Of a stretch of 64,000 nucleotides of DNA, positions 1 to 9,187 are shown one piece after another (positions within the stretch are counted from its first letter, which is position 1; the number at the start of each line of letters is the position of its first letter). Source of the DNA: Lachnospiraceae bacterium. Its GTDB lineage: Bacteria; Bacillota; Clostridia; Lachnospirales; Lachnospiraceae. The stretch is taken from NCBI GenBank assembly GCA_028689585.1, contig JAQVCW010000007.1, positions 62,001 to 126,000 of the forward strand, in the 5' to 3' direction. Below the pieces are notes generated by a model. That model searched no databases and was not told where the DNA came from. It saw nothing but the letters and a program-made list of their open reading frames with translations. A program made the translations under genes and the position numbers.

Positions 1-470
1 CCTACTACGCTGACTCTCAGCGCATTCGGCGCCCATACGGCAAAATAAACTCCGGAAATTCCGTTGATCGTCATGGGATGTGCGCCCAGCTTTTCATAGA
101 TATCATAACAGATGCCCGCATTGAATTTCTTTGTCTCTTTTTCTGTAATCTGCGGGCCGAATATATACGGATCATACAATTCCTTAACGCTGTCATCGTC
201 AAAGGTCACGATGAATTTGTATTCCGGAATCCTTTTTCTCGGAAGCAGCACCGCAAAGAATCCGGTCTCATCTTCCTCTACCATAGGATACGTTTTGTTA
301 ATCCCTTTCACAGATACTTCAACTGACTTGGCAGTGGGAATAAACGTCTGAACCAGAACTCCTTCCTCTGTCACATGTGCTCCCAGAAAATCATGTGGCT
401 TATCCTCTTCCGAATACACAACTGCCTCAATCTCTGCCCAGTCCATCAAATCATATAATTTGTCATTCAT
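1..470 (-). CDS. glgB: 1,4-alpha-glucan branching enzyme, N-terminal part (cut by window edge)
   Basis: About 156 codons of the start of a glycogen branching enzyme; the rest lies before base 1. The enzyme transfers alpha-1,4 glucan segments to alpha-1,6 positions during glycogen synthesis in the cytoplasm. The translated N-terminus has the branching-enzyme N-terminal beta-sandwich, including a DFLGAH segment near residue 25 and, near the edge, YEKLGAHP followed by GVYFAVWAPNA, which is characteristic of GlgB. The start ATG at 468-470 is preceded by GGAGGG eight bases upstream. The catalytic barrel is not in view, so the assignment rests on the N-terminal domain only. Confidence 0.88.
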   Translation of the reverse strand, partial: MNDKLYDLMDWAEIEAVVYSEEDKPHDFLGAHVTEEGVLVQTFIPTAKSVEVSVKGINKTYPMVEEDETGFFAVLLPRKRIPEYKFIVTFDDDSVKELYDPYIFGPQITEKETKKFNAGICYDIYEKLGAHPMTINGISGVYFAVWAPNALRVSVV

Positions 471-654
471 ATGGTACACCCTCCATGTCTTTCAAGAACA
501 CCTCCGCGTTCCTGCTGCGAGGTTTGTCATGCTCTGCATGACAAAACATCTGAGCGCCTCTGCAATCCAGCCGGAGGCTTATATCTCAGTGATGGGAGTC
601 CTCCTCCCCTGAGATGTATAGGTCTATTCTACCATCTATGCCTCCAAAATACAA
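471..654 (-). promoter_or_regulatory. glgB promoter and structured leader RNA
   Basis: On the minus strand a sigma-A-like promoter is visible: -35 TTGTAT at 654-649, 17-base spacer, -10 TAGAAT at 631-626. Transcription would give a leader of about 150 nt with several self-complementary segments: an ATCTCA/TGAGAT stem with an inner GGGAG/CTCCC stem (about 572-616), a perfect TGTCATGC/GCATGACA hairpin with a 3-nt loop (about 526-544), and an ACCTC/GAGGT stem just before the ribosome-binding site. No known riboswitch consensus was recognised. Confidence 0.5.
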
Positions 655-687
655 CGAAAAAGTCACCTGACGAACGAAAGTAGTTAT

Positions 688-1923
688 CTAACGCAGACTG
701 TGGATATAAAGTCCGCTGCGCAGCTTCGGTTCAAACCAGGTGGATTTGGGCGGCATGAGAAGACCGGCATCTGCCACAGAAAAAAGTTCCTGTATCGAAG
801 TCGGATACATGCTGAAGGCCACCGCGCAGTCGGTATGGACTCTTCGTTCCAGCTCCTGCAGGCCCCGGATTCCGCCGACAAAATCAATCCGGTTATCAGT
901 TTTGGGATTTTGAATGCCCAAAAGCGGCGCCAGCACTTCCTTTTGAAGCAGAGAAACATCCAGTCCCTCCACCGGATCCTGCACACAGTACTGAGGCCTG
1001 ATCGCAAGGCGGTACCAGGTATGCTCCAGATACATGCCAAACTGGCCCTTCGCTGCCGGATGGACCGCTTCGGTTTCCGGCGTCACTTCAAACTTCTCCC
1101 GCAGCCTTTCCAGCAGTGTCTCCGCTGTCAGACCATTCAGGTCTTTTACCACCCTGTTATAATCCAGGATCATCAGTTCTTCATCCGGGAATAAAACCGA
1201 AAGAAAATAATTAAATTCCTCTGTCCCATCAAAATCCGGATGCTCTTCTCTGCGTTTTAATCCCACCTTCACTGCGGAAGCGGCTCTGTGATGACCATCC
1301 GCAATGTAAATCTGCTGAATCTCACGGAAGGCATTCTGAATTTTCTCAATCTGTTCCGTTTCAGAAATGCACCAGCCCCGATGCGTTACCCCGTCCTCGG
1401 AGGTGAACGAATATACCGGAGCCAGTTCTTTTGTTTTCTGCACAATTTCCTGTATCTGCTGATTTTTCCGGTACGCCAGGAAGATGGGGCCTGTCTGGGC
1501 ATCGCAGATATCCACGTGCCGGATTCGGTCCGCTTCCTTTTCCGCCCGGGTATTTTCATGCTTTTTAATGATGCCGTTCTGGTAATCATCAATCGAAGCA
1601 CACGCTGCGATACCCGTCTGGGAACGGCCGTTCATGGTCAGTTCGTACAGATAATAGCAGGGACTGCTCTCCTGCACCATTTTTCCGGTTTTCTGAAGAT
1701 CCCCCAGCAGCTCATGGGCCTTTTCATATACCTCCGCCCCATACATGTCATGGGTTTCTTCAAACTGGGTTTCCGGTCTGTCAATATTCAAAAACGACAG
1801 GGGATTTTTTTCTGCTTCTATTCTTGCCTCCCCGCGGCTGTACACATCATAGGGAAGCGCTGCAATTCTGCTCTCCAGCCCCTTAGCCGGATGAATGCAG
1901 CAAAACGGACGAATAACTGCCAT
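688..1923 (-). CDS. DUF1015 family protein
   Basis: A 411-residue cytoplasmic protein of the DUF1015 family. Near the N-terminus are the family features AVIRPF and ALPYDVYS, and in the middle a YIADGHHRAASA segment; the DGHHR element resembles the signature of ParB/sulfiredoxin-fold enzymes such as the free-serine kinases SerK and SbnI. The start at 1923 is chosen over an upstream ATG at 1947 because GGGAGAAG stands eight bases before it. It lies downstream of serC and serA in the same direction, which suggests a link with serine metabolism; this is inference from context, and the biochemical role is not established by the sequence. A 9-bp stem (about 1986-2011) lies between serA and this gene. 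Confidence 0.8.
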   Translation of the reverse strand: MAVIRPFCCIHPAKGLESRIAALPYDVYSRGEARIEAEKNPLSFLNIDRPETQFEETHDMYGAEVYEKAHELLGDLQKTGKMVQESSPCYYLYELTMNGRSQTGIAACASIDDYQNGIIKKHENTRAEKEADRIRHVDICDAQTGPIFLAYRKNQQIQEIVQKTKELAPVYSFTSEDGVTHRGWCISETEQIEKIQNAFREIQQIYIADGHHRAASAVKVGLKRREEHPDFDGTEEFNYFLSVLFPDEELMILDYNRVVKDLNGLTAETLLERLREKFEVTPETEAVHPAAKGQFGMYLEHTWYRLAIRPQYCVQDPVEGLDVSLLQKEVLAPLLGIQNPKTDNRIDFVGGIRGLQELERRVHTDCAVAFSMYPTSIQELFSVADAGLLMPPKSTWFEPKLRSGLYIHSLR

Positions 1924-2029
1924 AATTATTTCTTCTCCCTTCAGCATTTTTCTGATATTTCTTCTGATATAAGAATCGAAGAAGCTGCCGCACTCAGAGG
2001 CGACAGCTCCGTTTCGCTTTCAGAAAAGT

Positions 2030-3187
2030 CTATTTTACGATCCGGACTCTCATCACGCCCTCTATACTCTCCAGCTTCCGGGCAGTATCCGGGCAGACTG
2101 TGTCCTCCAGATCCAGCAGCGTATACGCATATTCTCCACGGCTGGTATTGCTCATGTTCACAATGTTGGTATCGGACAGAATCGTGGTAAACTGACTGAT
2201 CATCATCTTGACATTTTTATGATAAATCGCAACTCTGCCAGCAGTCTCGCACACACCCATGCTGCAGTTTGGATAATTGACGGAATTGCGGATATTACCG
2301 TTCTCCAGGAAATCCTGCAGTTCGTTTACTGCCATCACCGCACAGTTATCCTCTGATTCTTCAGTAGACGCACCCAGATGAGGAATGACGATCGTTCCTT
2401 TGTGCCCCACTGTTTTGGTATTCGGAAAATCAGATACATATTTTTTGATTTTTCCCTGATCCAGCGCTTCCAGAATGGCATCCTCATCCACCAGAAGATC
2501 TCTGGCAAAGTTCAGAATAACGGCATTGCTCTTCATCTGATCCACCGCTTCTTTATTGATCATGCCTTTTGTGCTGTCCATCAGCGGAACATGAATGGTG
2601 ATAAAATCACATTCCCTGTAAATTTCATTTACATCACTGATGTGCTTGATGCTGCGGGACAGGTTCCATGCGGCATCCACTGAAATATAGGGATCATAGC
2701 CATATACTTCTATCCCCAGATGAGTGGCCGCATTCGCCACCAGAACGCCGATGGCCCCCAGACCAATGATACCCAGCTTTTTGCCGGAGAGCTCGCTTCC
2801 TGCAAATTTCTTTTTCTCTTTTTCCGTGTCCTTCGCAATGGACTCATTGCCGGCCTGGGCAGCAGCCCAGTTGACACCGCCCACAATATCTCTGGAAGCC
2901 AGAAGCATACCGGCAAATACCAGTTCTTTTACGCCATTGGCATTGGCACCTGGCGTATTAAATACTACTACGCCCTTCTTGGCACAGGCATCCAGCGGAA
3001 TGTTATTTACCCCTGCTCCTGCTCTGGCAATCGCCAGCACCTGTTTTGGAAGTTCCATTTCATGCATATTGGCACTGCGCACCAGAATCGCATCTGCCTT
3101 ATTTTTATCATCGGTCATGGTATAATCAGCGGTAAAACGGCTCAGACCTACCTGTGAGATTGCATTTAAGCAAGTATATTGATACAT
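2030..3187 (-). CDS. serA: D-3-phosphoglycerate dehydrogenase with ACT domain
   Basis: Catalyses NAD-dependent oxidation of 3-phosphoglycerate, the first step of serine synthesis. The 385-residue protein has a split D-isomer-specific hydroxyacid dehydrogenase fold with the NAD loop GLGAIG at 142-147, the substrate arginine R229 in NFAR, and the catalytic histidine H270 in PHLGAS. The C-terminal part (about 310-385) looks like an ACT regulatory domain, suggesting serine feedback control. This is the short form of the enzyme. The ATG overlaps the serC stop by one base (TAATG), indicating translational coupling. No phosphoserine phosphatase (serB) lies beside it. Confidence 0.95.
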   Translation of the reverse strand: MYQYTCLNAISQVGLSRFTADYTMTDDKNKADAILVRSANMHEMELPKQVLAIARAGAGVNNIPLDACAKKGVVVFNTPGANANGVKELVFAGMLLASRDIVGGVNWAAAQAGNESIAKDTEKEKKKFAGSELSGKKLGIIGLGAIGVLVANAATHLGIEVYGYDPYISVDAAWNLSRSIKHISDVNEIYRECDFITIHVPLMDSTKGMINKEAVDQMKSNAVILNFARDLLVDEDAILEALDQGKIKKYVSDFPNTKTVGHKGTIVIPHLGASTEESEDNCAVMAVNELQDFLENGNIRNSVNYPNCSMGVCETAGRVAIYHKNVKMMISQFTTILSDTNIVNMSNTSRGEYAYTLLDLEDTVCPDTARKLESIEGVMRVRIVK

Positions 3188-4272
3188 TATTTTCTATTCT
3201 CCTCTTCAAATTGTTTCATAAAAGCAGTCAGCTTCTCTACCCCTTCCATAGGCATAGCGTTATAAATGCTGGCTCTCATGCCGCCTACGCTTCTGTGCCC
3301 TTTCAGGTTCACAAAACCGGCCTTCGTGGCTTCTGACACAAATTTTGCATCCATTTCTTTATCCCCGGTCACAAACGGCACATTCATCAGCGAACGGTCC
3401 TCTTTGCGCACGGTTCCGGCAAACAGACTGCTCTGATCCAGAAAATCATAAAGAATACCTGCTTTTTTCTCATTGCGCTCCTTCATCACTTCCAGACCGC
3501 CCATGGATTTCAGCCATTTGAACACCTTGCCGCAGACATAGATGCAGTAGCAGTTTGGCGTATTGTAGAGGGAATTGGCATCTGCATGGGTTTTAAATTT
3601 CATCATGGTAGGAGTGCCCGGCAGTACATCATCGGTGATCAGGTCATCGCGGACAATGGAAATCACCATGCCGGCCGGTCCGATATTTTTCTGAACGCCG
3701 CCATAGATCACACCGTATTTTGATACATCCACCGGTTCCGATAAGAAACAGGAGGATACATCCGCCACCAGCAGTTTTCCCTTTGTATCCGGCAGTTTTT
3801 TGTACTTGGTGCCATAGATGGTGTTGTTCTCGCAGATATAGACATAATCTGCCTCCGGGCTGATTGGCAGATCAGAGCAGTCCGGAATATAGGAAAAGGT
3901 CTGATCCTCGCTGCTGGCGATCTTATTCGCCTTTCCGTAGATCTGTGCTTCCTGATATGCCTTCTTTGCCCATTGACCGGTCACTATGTAATCTGCCACT
4001 CTGTTTTTCATCAGATTCATGGGGAGCATGGCAAACTGCAGGGATGCACCGCCCTGTAAAAATAATACCTTGTAATTCGATGGGATATTCATCAGCTCTC
4101 TCAAATCAGCTTCCGTCTCATTGATCAGGTCATCAAACACTTTGGAGCGGTGACTCATTTCCATAACGGACATACCAGATCCCCGGTAATCCATCATCTC
4201 TTCCGCGGCTTCTCTCAGAACCTCTTCCGGCAGAACCGCCGGTCCTGCTGAAAAATTGTACACTCTGCTCAT
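3187..4272 (-). CDS. serC: Phosphoserine aminotransferase
   Basis: A PLP-dependent class V aminotransferase that converts 3-phosphohydroxypyruvate and glutamate to phosphoserine. The 361-residue length is typical. The N-terminus YNFSAGPAVLP is the family signature, and the PLP lysine is K195 in GGVQKNIGPAG. The start has GAGGAGG upstream. It is the first gene of a serC-serA-DUF1015 run and overlaps serA by one base. The 81 bases between it and ilvB carry no clear terminator, so read-through from the ilv genes is possible. Confidence 0.96.
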   Translation of the reverse strand: MSRVYNFSAGPAVLPEEVLREAAEEMMDYRGSGMSVMEMSHRSKVFDDLINETEADLRELMNIPSNYKVLFLQGGASLQFAMLPMNLMKNRVADYIVTGQWAKKAYQEAQIYGKANKIASSEDQTFSYIPDCSDLPISPEADYVYICENNTIYGTKYKKLPDTKGKLLVADVSSCFLSEPVDVSKYGVIYGGVQKNIGPAGMVISIVRDDLITDDVLPGTPTMMKFKTHADANSLYNTPNCYCIYVCGKVFKWLKSMGGLEVMKERNEKKAGILYDFLDQSSLFAGTVRKEDRSLMNVPFVTGDKEMDAKFVSEATKAGFVNLKGHRSVGGMRASIYNAMPMEGVEKLTAFMKQFEEENRK

Positions 4273-4353
4273 TTCTAAATCCTCCTCATATTATTTCAAG
4301 ATAAATAATCTGCGCTCTCTTTCCTGCGCTTTCTTCCTTTTCCGTCTTCGGAT

Positions 4354-6036
4354 TTACTTGTCTTTTTTCAGATCATCCTGGTCGAAGGCTTCCTCAATCG
4401 GATGGCCTGCCGGCACCATGGGAAATACTTTATCATCACAGTCGATCACACAATCCAGCAGCACCGGTTTGCCAAGCGCGATGGCTTTTTTCAGTGCCGG
4501 AGCAAATTCTTCTTTTTTCGTCACGCGGATGCCAACAGCGCCCATCGCCTCTGCCAGCTTCACAAAATCCACGGAATCATTTAAGATTGTCTGGGCATAT
4601 CTCTGTCCGTAGAACAGATTCTGCCACTGACGCACCATTCCCAGCACATGATTGTTGATCACCACTTCAATGATCGGAATATTATAACGGGCTGCGGTAG
4701 CGATCTCATTCATATTCATCCGGAAACAGCCATCGCCTGCGATATTGATTACTGTCTTGTCCGGGCATCCCACCTTGGCTCCGATGCTGGCACCCAGGCC
4801 GTAGCCCATGGTTCCCAGACCGCCGGAAGTCAGCAGTGTGTGGGGTTTGGAATATTTATAATACTGGGCAGCCCACATCTGATGCTGTCCTACCTCGGTG
4901 ACAATGATCGCATCTCCCTTTGTCTCCTGATAGATCTCTTCCATGATGCCAGGCCCGGTCAGAGCCTCGTGATCATATTTCAGAGGATATTTTTCCTTCA
5001 GTTCTGCAAGATGAGCATCCCACTCATCATGATGATGATCCTCAATGCGGTCATTCAGACGTTTCAGGACTTCATTGACATCTCCGATAATGCTGGCATC
5101 CACCAGAATATTTTTGTTGATTTCTGCCGGATCCACGTCAATCTGAACGATCTTGGCTTTGCTGGCAAAGCGCTTTGGATTGCCGGTCACACGGTCGCTG
5201 AAGCGAGCTCCTATGGTGATCAGCAGGTCACACTGGGAAACTCCGTAATTGGATGCTTTGGTGCCGTGCATGCCCAGCATGCCGCAGTAAAGATCGCTGG
5301 TGCCGTCAAAGGCGCCTTTTCCCATTAGGGAATCTGCCACCGGTGCATGTACTTTTTCCACAAATTTTTTCAGCTCTGCCGATGCATCGGAAATCACAGC
5401 GCCTCCGCCTACAAAGACGAAGGGTTTTTTGCACTTGTTGATCAGTTTCACCACCTGATCCAGATCCGCTTCTTTGATATAGCTGCTGCTGGGCAGAACC
5501 GGTTCCGGTTTTTCCGGCGTATATTCCGCCGGATCTGCCGTAGCATCCTTGGTAATATCGATAAGGACCGGACCGGGTCTTCCTTCTTTTGCAATGTGAA
5601 ATGCGCTGCGGATGGTATTGGCCAGTTGATTTACATCCTTTACAATATAATTATGCTTGGTAATCGGCATTGTAACACCGGAAATATCAATTTCCTGAAA
5701 ACTGTCTTTTCCCAGCAGGGAAACTCCTACATTGGCCGTGATTGCCACGATAGGCACGGAATCCATGTAGGCCGTAGCAATACCGGTCACCAGATTGGTC
5801 GCTCCAGGGCCAGAGGTAGCCATACATACGCCCACCTTGCCGGTAGCTCTGGCATATCCGTCCGCTGCATGGGAAGCTCCCTGTTCATGGGAAGTCAGGA
5901 TATGGCGGATTTCATCACTGTGCTTGTACAGTTCATCGTATACATTTAAAATCGCTCCGCCGGGATAGCCAAACACAGTATCTACACCCTGTTCCTTCAG
6001 GCATTCAATCAAAATCTGTGAACCTGTCAGTTTCAT
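4354..6036 (-). CDS. ilvB: Acetolactate synthase large subunit
   Basis: Thiamine-diphosphate enzyme that condenses two pyruvates to acetolactate (valine and leucine branch) or pyruvate with 2-ketobutyrate (isoleucine). The protein has 560 residues, the usual length. The catalytic glutamate is E51 in SHEQGASHAADGYAR, and the ThDP/Mg motif runs from GDG at 434-436 to NN at 461-462. FAD-binding middle-domain features are present. No small regulatory subunit (ilvN/ilvH) is adjacent, so feedback regulation would require one elsewhere. It follows ilvD and leuB in the same direction. Confidence 0.95.
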   Translation of the reverse strand: MKLTGSQILIECLKEQGVDTVFGYPGGAILNVYDELYKHSDEIRHILTSHEQGASHAADGYARATGKVGVCMATSGPGATNLVTGIATAYMDSVPIVAITANVGVSLLGKDSFQEIDISGVTMPITKHNYIVKDVNQLANTIRSAFHIAKEGRPGPVLIDITKDATADPAEYTPEKPEPVLPSSSYIKEADLDQVVKLINKCKKPFVFVGGGAVISDASAELKKFVEKVHAPVADSLMGKGAFDGTSDLYCGMLGMHGTKASNYGVSQCDLLITIGARFSDRVTGNPKRFASKAKIVQIDVDPAEINKNILVDASIIGDVNEVLKRLNDRIEDHHHDEWDAHLAELKEKYPLKYDHEALTGPGIMEEIYQETKGDAIIVTEVGQHQMWAAQYYKYSKPHTLLTSGGLGTMGYGLGASIGAKVGCPDKTVINIAGDGCFRMNMNEIATAARYNIPIIEVVINNHVLGMVRQWQNLFYGQRYAQTILNDSVDFVKLAEAMGAVGIRVTKKEEFAPALKKAIALGKPVLLDCVIDCDDKVFPMVPAGHPIEEAFDQDDLKKDK

Positions 6037-6084
6037 ATTTTCTGCTCCTCTCAGCTAATTGCTTTGTCATTCCTTCTGAGCTCT

Positions 6085-6117
6085 TCGTCCCTGCGGGACG
6101 CTCAGTCCATCCGGACT
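6085..6117 (-). other. Hairpins between ilvD and ilvB
   Basis: In the 117-base gap between ilvD and ilvB the minus strand holds AGTCC/GGACT (6117-6104) followed by a perfect CGTCCC/GGGACG hairpin (6100-6086). They are flanked by two imperfect direct repeats beginning GAAGAGCT. There is no T-run after the second stem, so processing or partial attenuation is more likely than termination. The role is not known. Confidence 0.35.
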
Positions 6118-6153
6118 TTTTTCCTTCAGAAGCTCTTCGCCCTCTGAATCTCT

Positions 6154-7824
6154 TTATTTTCCCGGAATCTCCAGAACCGCTCCGCGGTTTCCTGAGGTCA
6201 CCATGGCTGCGTATCTTGCCAGATAACCTGTGGTGATCTTCGGCTCTCTCGGTTTCCACTCGCTGCGTCTGCGCTTCAGTTCTGCTTCGCTCACATCCAG
6301 CTCCAGCTTGTGCTCCGGAATATTGATCTTAATGATATCTCCTTCTTCAACCAGCGCGATCGGTCCGCCCACGGCTGCTTCCGGGGATACATGCCCGATG
6401 GAAGCGCCCCTGGAGGCACCGCTGAAACGGCCGTCCGTGATCAGCGCCACGGAGGAACCAAGTCCCATGCCTGCAATCGCTGAGGTAGGATTTAACATCT
6501 CACGCATACCCGGTCCGCCTTTTGGTCCTTCATAACGGATCACCACCACATCGCCGGACTTGATCTGTCCGCCCAGGATGGCTTCGATTGCATCATCTTC
6601 GCAGTCATATACTCTGGCCGGTCCTTCGTGCACCAGCATCTCCGGTGCCACTGCGGAACGTTTGACAATACCGGAATCCGGTGCCAGATTTCCCTTCAGT
6701 GCTGCCAGCCCGCCGGTCTGGCTGTATGGATTCTCCACCGGACGAATGACTTCCGGATTCAGATTTACGCTGTTCGCTATATTTTCACCCACTGTCTTTC
6801 CGGTGACTGTCATGCAGTCCAGATTCAGCAGATTCTTTTTGGTCAGTTCTTTCATTACTGCATAGACGCCGCCGGCTTCATTCAAATCTTCCATATAAGT
6901 AGGACCTGCCGGAGCCAGATGGCAGAGGTTCGGCGTATGCTCGCTCACTTCATTGGCGATATCCACATTCAGCTCCACTCCTGCCTCGCGGGCGATGGCC
7001 GGAAGATGAAGCATACTGTTGGTGGAGCAGCCCAGTGCCATATCCATGGTCAGTGCATTCATAAATGCCTTTTGTGTCATGATATCCCTTGGGCAGATGT
7101 TCTTTTCCAGCAGCTCCATGATCTTCATGCCCGCATGCTTCGCCAGCTTGATCCGCTCCGAATATACGGCAGGAATGGTTCCATTCCCCTGCAGTCCCAT
7201 ACCCAGCACTTCGGTCAGGCAGTTCATGCTGTTCGCCGTGTACATGCCGGAACAGGAGCCGCAGGTAGGACATACTTTATTTTCGTATTCTTCTACTTCT
7301 TCGTCTGTCATCTTGCCCGCTGCATGTTCTCCTACTGCTTCGAACATGGAAGAAAGGCTGCGTTTTTTCCCTTTCAGATGTCCTGCCAGCATGGGGCCTC
7401 CGCTGACAAAAATGGTGGGAATATTCAGTCTGGCCGCTGCCATCAAAAGCCCCGGCACGTTTTTATCGCAGTTGGGGATCATGACCAGCGCATCAAACTG
7501 ATGGGCTCTTGCCATGCACTCTGTGGAATCTGCGATCAGGTCTCTGGTCACAAGGGAATATTTCATGCCTTCATGTCCCATGGCGATTCCGTCGCAGACC
7601 GCGATAGCCGGAAACACTCTGGGAACGCCGCCTGCCATGGCTACCCCCAATTTCACAGCTTCTGTTATCTTATCCAGGTTCATATGTCCCGGAACAATTT
7701 CGTTATAGGAATTGACGATACCGATCAGCGGCTTTTCCATCTCTTCTTTTGTCATTCCCAGAGCATTAAAGAGAGAACGGTGGGGAGCCTGCTGAATTCC
7801 TTTTTTTACTGCATCACTTTTCAT
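6154..7824 (-). CDS. ilvD: Dihydroxy-acid dehydratase
   Basis: Iron-sulfur dehydratase that converts dihydroxy-isovalerate and dihydroxy-methylvalerate to the matching 2-keto acids. The 556-residue protein has the conserved cysteines C119 (PNCDKNVPG) and C191 ([18 protein letters not shown]). Near residue 40 the segment is [11 protein letters not shown], without the extra cysteine of [2Fe-2S] types, resembling the oxygen-labile [4Fe-4S] type of Escherichia coli and fitting an anaerobe. The start has AAAGGAG upstream. It lies between leuB and ilvB in one transcription unit. Confidence 0.96.
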   Translation of the reverse strand: MKSDAVKKGIQQAPHRSLFNALGMTKEEMEKPLIGIVNSYNEIVPGHMNLDKITEAVKLGVAMAGGVPRVFPAIAVCDGIAMGHEGMKYSLVTRDLIADSTECMARAHQFDALVMIPNCDKNVPGLLMAAARLNIPTIFVSGGPMLAGHLKGKKRSLSSMFEAVGEHAAGKMTDEEVEEYENKVCPTCGSCSGMYTANSMNCLTEVLGMGLQGNGTIPAVYSERIKLAKHAGMKIMELLEKNICPRDIMTQKAFMNALTMDMALGCSTNSMLHLPAIAREAGVELNVDIANEVSEHTPNLCHLAPAGPTYMEDLNEAGGVYAVMKELTKKNLLNLDCMTVTGKTVGENIANSVNLNPEVIRPVENPYSQTGGLAALKGNLAPDSGIVKRSAVAPEMLVHEGPARVYDCEDDAIEAILGGQIKSGDVVVIRYEGPKGGPGMREMLNPTSAIAGMGLGSSVALITDGRFSGASRGASIGHVSPEAAVGGPIALVEEGDIIKINIPEHKLELDVSEAELKRRRSEWKPREPKITTGYLARYAAMVTSGNRGAVLEIPGK

Positions 7825-7858
7825 AGTATCTCCTTTCAGATATAGGGCGCCTGTATCA

Positions 7859-8950
7859 TCATACCCGCTGAGCGATCAGGTCACCCATTTCCCTTGTGCC
7901 TGTTTTCGTGCACCCTTCGGACCAGATATCTCCGGTGCGGTAATTGTCGGCAAGCACCTGCTTTACAGCGCCCTCGATGGCATCTGCCGCTTCGTCCAGA
8001 TCCAGGGAATAGCGCAGCATCATGGCTGCAGACAGGATGGTGGCGATCGGGTTGGCTATGTTCTGTCCGGCAATATCAGGGGCGGAACCATGGCTGGGCT
8101 CATACAGGCCGAATTTTGTTTCGTTCAGGGAAGCGGAGGACAGCATACCGATGGATCCGGTCACCATACTTGCTTCATCTGAAAGAATATCACCAAACAT
8201 GTTTTCTGTCAAAATAACATCAAACTGCGCAGGATCGCGCACAAGCTGCATTGCGCAGTTGTCTACCAGCATGTGCTCCAGTGTCACATCCGGGTAATCC
8301 TTCGCCACTTCCTCCACTACGGATCTCCAGAGTCTGGAGGAATCCAGCACGTTGGCTTTGTCCACGCTGCAGACCTTACGGCGTCTCTTGCGGGCAATAT
8401 CAAAACCCTTTATGGCAATTCTGCGAATTTCATTTTCATTGTAGGAGAGGGTATCCACTGCAGTCCTGACACCGTCTTTTTCCGTAGTGGAACGGGCTCC
8501 GAAGTAAAGGCCACCGGTCAGTTCCCGCATGATCAGCATATCAAATCCCGCTGCGCTGATCTCTTCTTTTAAAGGGCAGGCTGCTCTCAGCTCTTCATAT
8601 AAATAAGCCGGTCTCAGATTGGCAAACAGATTCAGGGCCTTTCTGATCTTTAAAAGTCCTGCCTCCGGTCTCAGTTTCGCCGGGAGCTGATACCACGGAG
8701 AGGTCTTAGCATCTCCGCCGATGGAACCCATCAGCACCGCTTCGCTGCTCTTTGCCGTCTCAATCGCTTCCTCGGTCAGCGGCACTCCGTGTACATCAAT
8801 GGAAGCTCCTCCCATCAGTACCTCGGTATAATCCAGTTCGAATCCATATTTCTTTCCTGCAGTATCCAACACCTTTTTCGCTTCTGCTACTATTTCCGGG
8901 CCAATCCCATCGCCCGAAATCACTGCTATCTTATGTCCCATTCCATTCAT
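7859..8950 (-). CDS. leuB: 3-isopropylmalate dehydrogenase
   Basis: NAD-dependent oxidative decarboxylation of 3-isopropylmalate in leucine synthesis. The 363-residue protein begins with [15 protein letters not shown], and near the end has [13 protein letters not shown] and [15 protein letters not shown], the metal/NAD binding features of the family. Two ATGs are possible: 8950 and 8941 (residue 4), the latter better spaced from AAAGGATGA. First gene of leuB-ilvD-ilvB. Genes leuA, leuC and leuD are not in the window. The divergent Lrp-like gene suggests amino-acid-responsive control. Confidence 0.95.
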   Translation of the reverse strand: MNGMGHKIAVISGDGIGPEIVAEAKKVLDTAGKKYGFELDYTEVLMGGASIDVHGVPLTEEAIETAKSSEAVLMGSIGGDAKTSPWYQLPAKLRPEAGLLKIRKALNLFANLRPAYLYEELRAACPLKEEISAAGFDMLIMRELTGGLYFGARSTTEKDGVRTAVDTLSYNENEIRRIAIKGFDIARKRRRKVCSVDKANVLDSSRLWRSVVEEVAKDYPDVTLEHMLVDNCAMQLVRDPAQFDVILTENMFGDILSDEASMVTGSIGMLSSASLNETKFGLYEPSHGSAPDIAGQNIANPIATILSAAMMLRYSLDLDEAADAIEGAVKQVLADNYRTGDIWSEGCTKTGTREMGDLIAQRV

Positions 8951-9045
8951 CCTTTCCCCCCGGTGTCTCTTTTCTCTCCGGCACCGGATTACTCTCTATC
9001 TGGCAGTTCTCCGGGGCATCAGCCTCCAAAACTGCGTTATCCTAT

Positions 9046-9074
9046 ATCTTAATGTATTTTTTGCGATATTTCAA
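9046..9074 (-). promoter_or_regulatory. leuB-ilvD-ilvB promoter
   Basis: Minus strand: -35 TTGAAA (9074-9069), 17-base spacer, -10 TAAGAT (9051-9046). The leader of about 90 nt contains a GCAGTT/AACTGC pairing and a TCCGG/CCGGA hairpin before the leuB ribosome-binding site. There is no T-box. Confidence 0.6.
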
Positions 9075-9092
9075 CCCAAAGTATCGAAAATA

Positions 9093-9101
9093 TGTTATAC
9101 T
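9093..9101 (+). promoter_or_regulatory. Extended -10 promoter of the lrp-like gene
   Basis: TGTTATACT is an extended -10 element with no convincing -35. It lies back to back with the leuB promoter and about 90 bases before the regulator start. Confidence 0.45.
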
Positions 9102-9120
9102 TAGATGTAATTAACAAAAA

Positions 9121-9149
9121 TGTACTGTGTTTTAGCGAAAAACAGTACA
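9121..9149. promoter_or_regulatory. Dyad operator candidate between leuB and lrp-like gene
   Basis: Perfect 8-base arms TGTACTGT and ACAGTACA, with a further TTTT/AAAA pairing towards a short centre. It sits just downstream of the regulator's extended -10, a position suited to autorepression by the Lrp/AsnC protein; binding is inferred. Confidence 0.5.
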
Positions 9150-9187
9150 ATGTTTCAAGAAAAATAATGATTAATGAGGGCTTTAAA

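Noticed and set aside
471-683. Small plus-strand frame upstream of glgB
   Set aside because: Lies opposite the glgB promoter and leader, has no ribosome-binding site, and is rich in Cys/Pro/Arg as expected for a chance frame.
6628-7845. Long plus-strand open frame (about 405 codons) opposite ilvD
   Set aside because: It is the antisense shadow of a well-conserved dehydratase gene; it lacks a ribosome-binding site and its protein is His/Cys/Phe-rich with no family features.
8951-9045. T-box leader before leuB
   Set aside because: The leader is about 90 nt and lacks the T-box and specifier features; Lrp-type control is more likely.
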